Below are positions 1 through 6,558 of a DNA stretch of 7,809 bases, one piece after another. How positions within the stretch are numbered: the stretch's first letter is position 1; every line of letters begins with the position of its first letter. The notes under the pieces were generated by a model. The model was given only the letters and a program-made list of their open reading frames with translations. It had not been told where the DNA came from and searched no databases. The DNA is from Deltaproteobacteria bacterium (GTDB taxonomy: Bacteria; Bdellovibrionota; FAC87; UBA2466), in the NCBI GenBank assembly GCA_013205415.1, contig JABMMY010000135.1:1-7809 (forward strand), read 5' to 3'. A program made the position numbers and the translations under genes.

Positions 1-83
1 AAAAATTAATTAAATTTTCGATTCAACTTTCCAAAGAAAATATTGAATTTTTGAAAAAACATGAAAAACAAAGCAAAATCTAA
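1..83 (+). CDS. possible C-terminal tail of an upstream gene (partial, 5' end outside window)
   Basis: The frame whose first full codon starts at position 3 is open from the window edge to a TAA at 81-83 and gives 26 residues, including IKFSIQLSKENIEFLKKHEK. There is no start codon in the visible part, so a gene would have to begin outside the window. A short beta-like stretch (KFSIQLS) followed by a charged helix (KENIEFLKKHEK) loosely resembles the start of ribbon-helix-helix (CopG-type) antitoxins. The match is too short to name a family, and such a segment would normally lie at an N-terminus rather than at the very end of a protein. The stretch is extremely AT-rich, so the open frame could also be chance. 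The other two plus-strand frames close within the first 13 bases. Confidence 0.3.
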   Translation, partial: KLIKFSIQLSKENIEFLKKHEKQSKI

Positions 84-214
84 TGGTTAAGTAGGTTTTT
101 CTGAGGAGTTATGAAAGAGATCTAATGCAAAATAGAGGACGACTCTTTATCTTTGGGATTAATGGGCAATTTTATTCACCGAGAATCGCTGTCCGATAGT
201 TCTAAAGATCCAAC
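84..214 (+). other. AT-rich leader region with an SD-backed 4-codon frame and no convincing gene
   Basis: A clear Shine-Dalgarno sequence (GAGGAG, 103-108) stands just before an ATG at 111, but that frame stops after four codons (MKEI, TAA at 123-125). A second ATG overlaps this stop (TAATG, ATG at 125) and runs 24 codons to a TAG at 197-199. Neither peptide resembles a family I know. Continuing the first frame past its stop gives about 38 more open codons to 240-242, so one base change could have shortened a small gene of about 43 codons. I read the region as the remains of a small gene or a non-functional intergenic stretch. Confidence 0.3.
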
Positions 215-243
215 TTGTCAAATTTTGTTTCATAGACAATAAT
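215..243 (+). promoter_or_regulatory. sigma-70-type promoter for the AAA+ ATPase gene
   Basis: TTGTCA at 215-220 (5 of 6 to the TTGACA consensus) and AATAAT at 238-243 (5 of 6 to TATAAT) are separated by exactly 17 bp. The expected transcription start, 7 nt after the last base of the -10 box, is about position 250, two bases before the ATG at 252. No Shine-Dalgarno sequence lies between promoter and ATG, which fits a nearly leaderless transcript. The surroundings are AT-rich, so chance matches are possible, but two good boxes with ideal spacing directly in front of a gene are reasonable support. Confidence 0.55.
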
Positions 244-251
244 AGCCAAAT

Positions 252-1436
252 ATGTGGATTAACAGAGATTTTATAGACTCTTGGCGTCGAGACTCGAAAA
301 AAAGTGCTGGTTTAGTGAAGGTGCTTAAGGGGCCTCGTCAGGTGGGAAAAACTAGCCTTCTTGAATCGCTGGGAACGCATCAACTCATTCTTTTCGACGA
401 TCATATCTTGAGAACTCGTGCCAATGAAAATCCAGACGTCTTTTTGAGCCAGTTTCAAGAGTCGGTGATTTTGGACGAAGCTACTTTAGTACCTTCGTTA
501 TTTTTAGAAATTAAAAAGAGAGTTGATCAAATAAAACGAAATCAATTTACTGGAAAGAAATCAAAATTGGATTACTGGATCACGGGCTCCAATCAAACTC
601 TATTGTCTAGAGAAGTAAGTGAATCACTTGCGGGTAGGGCTGATTTATATAATTTAAATACACTATCTGCACACGAATTAAATTTAAATCAATTATCTAC
701 CCTATTAATACGAGGAGGTTGGCCCGAATTGTATTCGAATCCGGAGTTGGACTCTACTCGGTATCTTAATAATTTAATTTCAACCTTTATAGAAAAAGAC
801 ATTCTCCAGGCTGCTGGAATTGAAAAAAAATCGGCCTTCACAAAGATGATCCAGCTATTATCGGGACAAGTAGGGCAGCTCATCAATTTTTCCGCTATTG
901 CGTCTGCTTGTAGCGTAGAATCGACAACGATTCAGTCGTGGGCCCTGATTTTAGAGCAAAATAATCTCATAAAAATATTGCAGCCCTTTATGAATACGTT
1001 CAACAAACGCTTGATAAAGTCTCCAAAGGTTTACTTTGAAGATGTTGCGCTAGCAGCTAGATTTCAAGGATGGACAAGTTTTCAACCTCTGTTTGTAAGC
1101 CCTTACTTTGGTCAAATGGTGGAAAACTTAGTTTACAGTGAAATTTCTAGATTTTTCACTAATCGAATCATTGAACCCAAAGTCTATTTCATCCGAAACA
1201 AGGAAAAAGTTGAGATCGATTTTCTATTGGAACTTCCCAATAAAAAGTTTGTGGCCATAGAAGCCAAAGCATCTCCTCAAGATTTTTCTAATGAGCAACT
1301 TAAATTGATTGAGAGTCTAGGAGTCAATGTTATCGAGCACTGGATAGTAACGCCACAGCATTCTCAATCTTATGGCAATCGCAAGATAATTGAGATTCGG
1401 GAGTTATACTCTTCGTTGGGAAGCCTATTAAATTGA
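252..1436 (+). CDS. AAA+ ATPase with DUF4143 C-terminal domain
   Basis: This 394-residue protein has the usual size and order of the ATP-binding AAA/DUF4143 family. The N-terminal P-loop domain has Walker A GPRQVGKT (27-34), Walker B SVILDEA (71-77, acidic pair D75/E76), a sensor-like TGSN (111-114) and a probable arginine finger in LAGR (127-130, R129). The family motif GGWPEL (155-160) leads into a helical and winged-helix-like middle, then the DUF4143 part with QMVENLVYSEI (288-298). Near the end, EIDFLLE (321-327) and AIEAK (335-339) look like a PD-(D/E)XK nuclease core (D323, E337, K339). Family members are common accessory genes with no settled cellular role, so ATP hydrolysis is well supported but the substrate is unknown. 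The ATG at 252 lacks a Shine-Dalgarno but follows a promoter at 215-243. The gene stands alone, converges on rfaE2 and looks more AT-rich than the operon beside it, which suggests possible horizontal acquisition. I found no convincing terminator hairpin in the 92 bp after it. Confidence 0.9.
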   Translation: MWINRDFIDSWRRDSKKSAGLVKVLKGPRQVGKTSLLESLGTHQLILFDDHILRTRANENPDVFLSQFQESVILDEATLVPSLFLEIKKRVDQIKRNQFTGKKSKLDYWITGSNQTLLSREVSESLAGRADLYNLNTLSAHELNLNQLSTLLIRGGWPELYSNPELDSTRYLNNLISTFIEKDILQAAGIEKKSAFTKMIQLLSGQVGQLINFSAIASACSVESTTIQSWALILEQNNLIKILQPFMNTFNKRLIKSPKVYFEDVALAARFQGWTSFQPLFVSPYFGQMVENLVYSEISRFFTNRIIEPKVYFIRNKEKVEIDFLLELPNKKFVAIEAKASPQDFSNEQLKLIESLGVNVIEHWIVTPQHSQSYGNRKIIEIRELYSSLGSLLN

Positions 1437-1528
1437 GGTGTGGCAAAGCCAAATGCTACAAGGCAAGGCAACGCGACAGAGTTTTTACTCGCAGGCGGAA
1501 AATTTTCTAAAATAGATTCGCCGAACTA

Positions 1529-2023
1529 TTACAGGGGAGTACATTTAATTTTGTTAATAAGTTCGGTGGTGGAATACCCTTCGATTAAGGAAACACAAAT
1601 AACCTTTCCTCCATTGGCTTCAACCACAGCCTTTTCGGGTAAATTCGCAGGAAGATAATCTCCTCCTTTGACGTGTATCGAGGGTTTAATAACGGCTAAA
1701 AGATTCTCTGGCGTGTTTTCAGAAAAAATAGTGACGTAATCAACCGATTCTAGTGCTGCCACCTGTTTTGCGCGTGTTAACTCACAGTTAATGGGGCGAT
1801 CATTTCCTTTTAGTTTTTTTACCGAAGCATCAGAATTAATTCCAACAATTAAAGTATCCCCTAATGAGGCCGCCTCTAACAGATAGGAGATGTGTCCCAA
1901 ATGAAGAAGATCAAAGCAACCATTGGTGGTCACTATCTTCTTTCCTACAGATCTTATTTGATAAGAGATCTTAGTTAACTGCTCGGGGGTAAGAATTTTT
2001 TCTTCAAGACTTCTGATTTTCAT
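1529..2023 (-). CDS. rfaE2: D-glycero-beta-D-manno-heptose 1-phosphate adenylyltransferase
   Basis: This 164-residue cytoplasmic enzyme transfers AMP from ATP to D-glycero-beta-D-manno-heptose 1-phosphate, making the ADP-heptose used for the inner core of lipopolysaccharide. It is a stand-alone version of the C-terminal half of HldE. Nucleotidyltransferase signatures are plain: TNGCFDLLHLGH (33-44) with the catalytic HxGH at H41-H44, GINSD (61-65), KGNDRP (72-77), and the family stretch ENTPENLLAVIKPSIHVKGG (102-121), followed by GYSTTELINKI (149-159) near the end. The partner kinase (rfaE1/hldA) is not in the window. The ATG directly follows the TAA of the RDD gene (TAAATG) and I see no good Shine-Dalgarno before it, so translation is probably coupled. 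It is the last gene of the minus-strand cluster and its 3' end faces the ATPase gene. Other cytidylyltransferase-like enzymes share the HxGH fold, but the full motif set fits RfaE2 best. Confidence 0.92.
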   Translation of the reverse strand: MKIRSLEEKILTPEQLTKISYQIRSVGKKIVTTNGCFDLLHLGHISYLLEAASLGDTLIVGINSDASVKKLKGNDRPINCELTRAKQVAALESVDYVTIFSENTPENLLAVIKPSIHVKGGDYLPANLPEKAVVEANGGKVICVSLIEGYSTTELINKIKCTPL

Positions 2024-2956
2024 TTAATTCGCATCATATACAGAGGTTCCTGAAAGGACATCCAATATATTTCTTCCGTTTTTGTGAATGATTAATACCA
2101 ATGTAGGAATTAAGGGGGCTGAGAATATAAAGGTCCAAAAAATACGCATCGCTTTTCGTAAAAAGTAGTTTTCCTCTATTTTATCACCGTATGAAACATT
2201 CATTGACCAAACCCACATCCCGAAGGTTCTTTTTGAAATCAAGAGGGAAAAGCCTAAATATCCTAACCAGGCCCCAATAAACTCAAGAGTAGCCATTCTT
2301 TGAAACTTAGGACTGTTAAAGTCTGAAAGTATCTCTAAGGAAAATCCTGTGGTGAAATTATTGATCATATTAGAGGTCAAAACAATAAGGGCGGTCCAGA
2401 TAAGAAGCACAAAAACCTGATCGATAGTGCCGGCCATAAGCCGTTTGAATAGCGCGGGTCTTGGAAGCGGCGGTGGCGTTACTGTAATTGAGTTTGCAGA
2501 GCCAAAAAAACGCTCCTCTTTTTCAGTTTCAAAAGCGGGTTCCTTATTTGTTGCCGTCGCAGAATCGATCACTTCAGCTAAACGATTTTCAGATTTCAAC
2601 ACAGGAGGTTTGGGGGGTAGGATCTTGGTAGGCATCCCGGATTCGAAGGGGGGTCGTTCGGTGAATAGGGCTGCCCCGTCGGATAGTTTAGCCTCCGATT
2701 GTGGGGTCTCATTGGTATTTAGAAGCACATCATTTCGCTCTATGTACTGCAGTTTAGGCATCATGGTTCGAGGACTTCCTAGTCCTAGGCCTTCAGTTAA
2801 GGGGATGAAGGCTCGTCGATAGGCTGTCCCTTGATTCACTAGTTCAGCACTGAAAAAATCCTGGAGATCTAACAAAGAGGTTAAGTCTGTTTCTGGCGGT
2901 GTTTCTACTTTTTCTCGCATCTGTTTTTTAGAAGCAGACAAATTGATAGCATCCAA
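2024..2956 (-). CDS. RDD-family membrane protein with long N-terminal soluble extension
   Basis: This is a 310-residue protein. Residues 1 to about 165 are hydrophilic, rich in proline, serine and acidic residues, and probably largely disordered, ending in PPPLPRP (161-167). The rest is an RDD domain: FKRLMAGTIDQ (170-180) carries the conserved R172 and D179, followed by three hydrophobic segments at about 181-198, 222-241 and 271-290, and a C-terminal GRNILDVLSGTSVY (294-307) with the third conserved D299. RDD proteins are inner-membrane proteins, mostly of unknown role; a few are linked to ion transport or to processing of membrane partners, and nothing here selects among these. The start is a TTG at 2956, chosen because it is the first possible in-frame start after an in-frame TGA and lies 5 nt after a perfect AGGAGG (2962-2967). 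An out-of-frame ATG at 2952 sits 9 nt from the same site. M13 (ATG) is a weaker alternative. The gene lies 44 bp after mfd and abuts rfaE2. Confidence 0.85.
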   Translation of the reverse strand: MDAINLSASKKQMREKVETPPETDLTSLLDLQDFFSAELVNQGTAYRRAFIPLTEGLGLGSPRTMMPKLQYIERNDVLLNTNETPQSEAKLSDGAALFTERPPFESGMPTKILPPKPPVLKSENRLAEVIDSATATNKEPAFETEKEERFFGSANSITVTPPPLPRPALFKRLMAGTIDQVFVLLIWTALIVLTSNMINNFTTGFSLEILSDFNSPKFQRMATLEFIGAWLGYLGFSLLISKRTFGMWVWSMNVSYGDKIEENYFLRKAMRIFWTFIFSAPLIPTLVLIIHKNGRNILDVLSGTSVYDAN

Positions 2957-2960
2957 GATT

Positions 2961-2968
2961 ACCTCCTC
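2961..2968 (-). promoter_or_regulatory. strong ribosome binding site deciding the RDD gene start
   Basis: On the minus strand the sequence reads GAGGAGGT, a near-perfect complement to the 16S rRNA 3' end. It is the only strong Shine-Dalgarno in front of any gene of the minus-strand cluster. It lies 5 nt before the in-frame TTG (2956) and 9 nt before an out-of-frame ATG (2952), so it can serve either. It implies that the RDD gene is translated independently of mfd, although no promoter is evident in the 44-bp gap. Confidence 0.8.
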
Positions 2969-3000
2969 AAATCATAATTTAACCAGCTGATGGCATTAGT

Positions 3001-6000
3001 CTAGCTTGCTTCGATAGTGACATCAAGCCTTCGACAAACTTCCTGCACCTCTCTTAACTGTGAACGCCAATCGGTATTTTCAACACTAAAGACAAATTTA
3101 TGATCGGGAGTCAGTGCATAGCGCTGCGGGTTAGACTGAATAAGTTTGACTAGTTTGTCTGGGCTAGCGGGTGTAGTGGGTGCAAACTGTAAAGAGGTTC
3201 GTTTAGGTCCACAACTCATTCGCGTTACATGTAATGATTTTAAATAGAGTTTAATCACCATTAGGCCAATTAAATTAGTGACCTCATCGGGTAAAGCCCC
3301 TAAACGATCTCGAATTTCAGTTTCAAGTAGTGCAAGCCCGTCTTCCGTTTCTGCACTAGATAATCGTCGATAAAGAGAGACCCTCTCTCCCACATCAGGT
3401 AGATAATCATTGGGAAAGTAGGCCGCTACCTTCAGTGTGATTTCAGGTTCGATCTCTACTTTTTTCTCTTGGCCTCTTAACTCTCGGATACTTTCTTCTA
3501 GAAGCTCAAAATAGAGGTCGATACCAATGGCATTAAGATGTCCCGATTGATCCTTTCCTAACAGATCTCCTGCACCCCGAATCTCTAGGTCATGACTTGC
3601 GATATTAAACCCACTGCCGAGCTCTGAATAGCGTTGAATGACCTGGAGGCGTTCTTTAGCCTCTCCTGTTAAACTGCTTTCTATCGGCGATAATAAATAA
3701 CAATAGGCCCTCAAACTAGAACGCCCCACTCGCCCTCGAAGCTGGTAAAGTTGAGCCAGGCCAAAGTGATGAGCCCTGTCTATAATGATCGTATTAGCTC
3801 TTGGAATATCTAAACCAGATTCAATGATGGCTGTAGTTAACAAAATGCGGAAGTCTCCTCGATAAAAACCCAACATTTTCTTTTCTAGTTCATCGGCATC
3901 CATTTGGCCGTGAACCACCGCAACTGTAATCTTTGGAAAAAGCTCGTTTATCTTTTTGTGAATATTTAAAATCGTTTCAATGCGATTGTGCACAAAAAAG
4001 ATACTGCCATCTCTTAGGAGTTCATTTTGAATGGCTTCGGTAATAACCTCATCGGAGTCGCGGCACACAAAAGTTCTGACGCTGAGCCTATCTGGAGGCG
4101 GGGTGGCAATCACAGAAATTTCTTTAATCCCAGTCATCGCCATATTCAAAGTTCTGGGTATTGGAGTTGCGGTCATTGATAATACATGAACCGATGTGGC
4201 CATCTGCTTGAGACGCTCCTTATGAACCACACCAAATCGATGTTCCTCGTCGACAACAAGTAGCCCCAGGTCTTTAAACTCAACATCGGTTGAAATCAAT
4301 CGATGAGTTCCAATTAAAATATCGATCTTTCCTTCTCGCAGTGCAGCTAAGGTCTTTTTAACTTCAGCAGTGGTTCGGAAACGCGAAACCATCTCAATTC
4401 TAGCGGCCGTATTTTTAAAGCGAGCCTTGAAACTCTCGAAATGTTGGAAGGCTAATACGGTCGTGGGTACTAATACTGCGACCTGTTTATTGTCTAGGAC
4501 GGCACGATAGGCCGCTCTCATTGCGACCTCAGTTTTTCCATATCCGACATCACCACACACTAAACGATCCATGGGATGAGTTTGACTTAAATCATGCATG
4601 ACATCCTCAATGGCACGCATTTGATCTGGGGTTTCGTCAAAAGGAAATTCCATTTCAAATTGTAGATAATCTCCACCGGGTGCTGAAAAGGCGGGAGCCG
4701 TGAGTAGTTTTCGTTTGGCATGAAGAGTGAGAAATTGCGCCGCAAGTTCCGCGATAGCCTTTTCAGCCTTTTTCTTAACCTTGGCCCAAGCTTCGCCACC
4801 GAGCTTATCTAATGCGACTGAGGAACCTTCACCCCCCACATACTTTTGTAAAATATTAAGTCGATAGACTGGAATATAAAGTTTGTCACTATCGCGGTAT
4901 TCTAGGAGCACATAATCATTCGGAACTCCCACAAAGTCCATCGACTTGAGTCCAAGATATCTGCCAACCCCAAAATCTCTGTGAACGATATAATCATTTA
5001 TTCTGAGATCCCGAAAGGCTGAGAGTAATTTTCCCTGTTCAGTTTGAGAAACCTTTTGATTGCTTTTAGTGGTTCTCTTTTTAACACCAAAGATCTCCTC
5101 TTCACTTAAAATCACCATCTTTAGTGAGGGGTAACAGCGACTTTCTCGTAATAGTCCTTGCCAGATATGAAGCTGGGTAAAATCGAGATGTGGCATCTCT
5201 TTCCACGGTATTTCGGTTTCGGAATGTTGAAGTATTTTAAATCCATAAGGAGCAAGTAAAAGACACATTCTATCGGCGTGAACCTGAGTGTGGGAGACAA
5301 TATGAATTCGATACCCTTCATCGATCCAATCTTTGAATCGTTTAGCAAATCCATCGAGAGAAGGATGATGAGACCCCTTTTGATGAGCGGCGGTTCTTTC
5401 TTGATTAAGAGAGACCTCTCGGCTCGGCAATGTGGCAATCACCTTGGTTTCATTTTGTTGAAAAGACTCAAAGAAATAATCGCGAGAGGGTTGAATCTGA
5501 TTTTCAAATTCTTTAGCGGTCAGAAAAAGAGAGGCTGCGTTACCGATGGGCGAGGTGTTTTTTTCGAATAGTTCATGATTTTTTAAAAGCTTCGGACATT
5601 CCTCCTCCTCCGCTAATTGAACGAGTGAACCGTTACCCTCCCACAAGCAGATGCGATCCTTCGGAAAGTAATCAAGCACCGATCCAGAGCCCTCAGATAA
5701 CAGAGGAAAAAGAAACATATTTTCTTGGGCTAAGACTCCGAGTTTTAAATTGTCTAAAAGTTCATCTCTTTTGAACTTAGGAACTCCTAAAGAGTCGAGT
5801 CGATCCTTAATAGAGGCCGATACTTTTATCAGGTTTTCTCCATGGGGAACCAAGGACAGACTCACCGGTACCACATAGGCCTTTTCTATCTTTCCTAGTG
5901 AACGCTGTGAGACGGCATCAAAAAGCCGAATCTCTTCAATTAAGTCGGCAAAAAACTCAATTCGAAAAGGATGAGAGTAAAGCGGTGAAAAAATATCAAC

Positions 6001-6558
6001 GACCCCCCCACGGACAGAAAAGATGCCTGGGTCATAGGCGGTGGGTTGCCTCTGATAACCTGCCTCGATCAAACTTAAAATAAGTGATTCCCGATCCACC
6101 TCTTGATTGGGTTGAAAAATTAAGGTGGCCCCCAAAAACTTTTCGGGAAGTAAGCTTTTTTGTAGGAGCCCTTTCACCGTGGTGACAAAAACGCGTTTTT
6201 TAGGATCATTCAACGCATGAAAAAGGCCGACATTTCGTTCCGATAAAACTTCGGTGTTGGGAAGCACACTCCGATGAAAATCAAATTCTAAAGAGGGAAT
6301 AAAATGAATTCTATCTGCCGCCTCTCCTCCTCCAAAAAATGTAAAATGGTCGATCGCATTGCGTGCCTTGGCGCCGGAAGAAAAAACGACAACTAAGGGC
6401 TCATCAAAAGACTGCTGACATCGAAGCATGACCCATGCCTGCGCCATAGGATCCAGTCCCACAAATTCAGTTCCCAAGGAGGGTGCTGTACTATGATGGG
6501 TGAGCCAATTTGCTAGAAGAGAGTCGGTCGAGGTGAGGGTTTCTGGAAATGTTACCAT
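3001..6558 (-). CDS. mfd: transcription-repair coupling factor Mfd
   Basis: This 1185-residue ATP-driven DNA translocase pushes RNA polymerase stalled at lesions off the template and recruits UvrA to start nucleotide excision repair. It is slightly longer than the E. coli protein (1148). The N-terminal UvrB-like module (about 1-240) contains SVRGGVVDIF (181-190). The RNA polymerase-interacting domain begins near 515 with NDYIVHRDFGVGRYLGL (from 521). The helicase core has Walker A GDVGYGKTE (669-677), the DEEH box (770-773), a downstream SMTATPIPR motif, and motif VI QLRGRVGR (939-946), followed by the translocation (TRG) motif GSGFNIASHDLEIRGAGDLL (981-1000). The C-terminal regulatory domain includes YLPDVGERVSLYRRL (1052-1066) and RDRLGALP (1083-1090). 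All catalytic motifs look intact. The ATG overlaps the last 7 nt of gpsA (stop at 6552-6554) with only a weak purine-rich site before it, suggesting translational coupling. The coding strand has a run of seven G at 6003-6009. Confidence 0.98.
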   Translation of the reverse strand: MVTFPETLTSTDSLLANWLTHHSTAPSLGTEFVGLDPMAQAWVMLRCQQSFDEPLVVVFSSGAKARNAIDHFTFFGGGEAADRIHFIPSLEFDFHRSVLPNTEVLSERNVGLFHALNDPKKRVFVTTVKGLLQKSLLPEKFLGATLIFQPNQEVDRESLILSLIEAGYQRQPTAYDPGIFSVRGGVVDIFSPLYSHPFRIEFFADLIEEIRLFDAVSQRSLGKIEKAYVVPVSLSLVPHGENLIKVSASIKDRLDSLGVPKFKRDELLDNLKLGVLAQENMFLFPLLSEGSGSVLDYFPKDRICLWEGNGSLVQLAEEEECPKLLKNHELFEKNTSPIGNAASLFLTAKEFENQIQPSRDYFFESFQQNETKVIATLPSREVSLNQERTAAHQKGSHHPSLDGFAKRFKDWIDEGYRIHIVSHTQVHADRMCLLLAPYGFKILQHSETEIPWKEMPHLDFTQLHIWQGLLRESRCYPSLKMVILSEEEIFGVKKRTTKSNQKVSQTEQGKLLSAFRDLRINDYIVHRDFGVGRYLGLKSMDFVGVPNDYVLLEYRDSDKLYIPVYRLNILQKYVGGEGSSVALDKLGGEAWAKVKKKAEKAIAELAAQFLTLHAKRKLLTAPAFSAPGGDYLQFEMEFPFDETPDQMRAIEDVMHDLSQTHPMDRLVCGDVGYGKTEVAMRAAYRAVLDNKQVAVLVPTTVLAFQHFESFKARFKNTAARIEMVSRFRTTAEVKKTLAALREGKIDILIGTHRLISTDVEFKDLGLLVVDEEHRFGVVHKERLKQMATSVHVLSMTATPIPRTLNMAMTGIKEISVIATPPPDRLSVRTFVCRDSDEVITEAIQNELLRDGSIFFVHNRIETILNIHKKINELFPKITVAVVHGQMDADELEKKMLGFYRGDFRILLTTAIIESGLDIPRANTIIIDRAHHFGLAQLYQLRGRVGRSSLRAYCYLLSPIESSLTGEAKERLQVIQRYSELGSGFNIASHDLEIRGAGDLLGKDQSGHLNAIGIDLYFELLEESIRELRGQEKKVEIEPEITLKVAAYFPNDYLPDVGERVSLYRRLSSAETEDGLALLETEIRDRLGALPDEVTNLIGLMVIKLYLKSLHVTRMSCGPKRTSLQFAPTTPASPDKLVKLIQSNPQRYALTPDHKFVFSVENTDWRSQLREVQEVCRRLDVTIEAS

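Noticed and set aside
711..720. Strong Shine-Dalgarno-like sequence (GAGGAGGT) inside the ATPase gene
   Set aside because: It encodes the conserved family motif beginning RGGW, and no in-frame start codon follows at a useful distance.
1437..1528. Possible bidirectional terminator between the convergent ATPase and rfaE2 genes
   Set aside because: Only weak hairpins are visible, such as TGGC-AAA-GCCA at 1441-1451 and a bulged GGCG/CGCC stem around 1494-1523. Neither is followed by a T-tract in either direction.
1440..1658. Plus-strand 72-codon frame starting with GTG just after the ATPase stop
   Set aside because: More than half of it lies antisense to the conserved 3' part of rfaE2, the GTG is too close to the only purine-rich sequence to be served by it, and the product resembles nothing.
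2427..2822. Plus-strand 131-codon frame inside the RDD gene
   Set aside because: It mirrors the proline-rich antisense coding sequence, has no ribosome binding site and no recognisable motif.
5278..5571. Plus-strand frame within mfd
   Set aside because: Antisense to conserved mfd coding sequence and without motifs or a ribosome binding site; the other frames overlapping mfd and gpsA were dismissed for the same reason.
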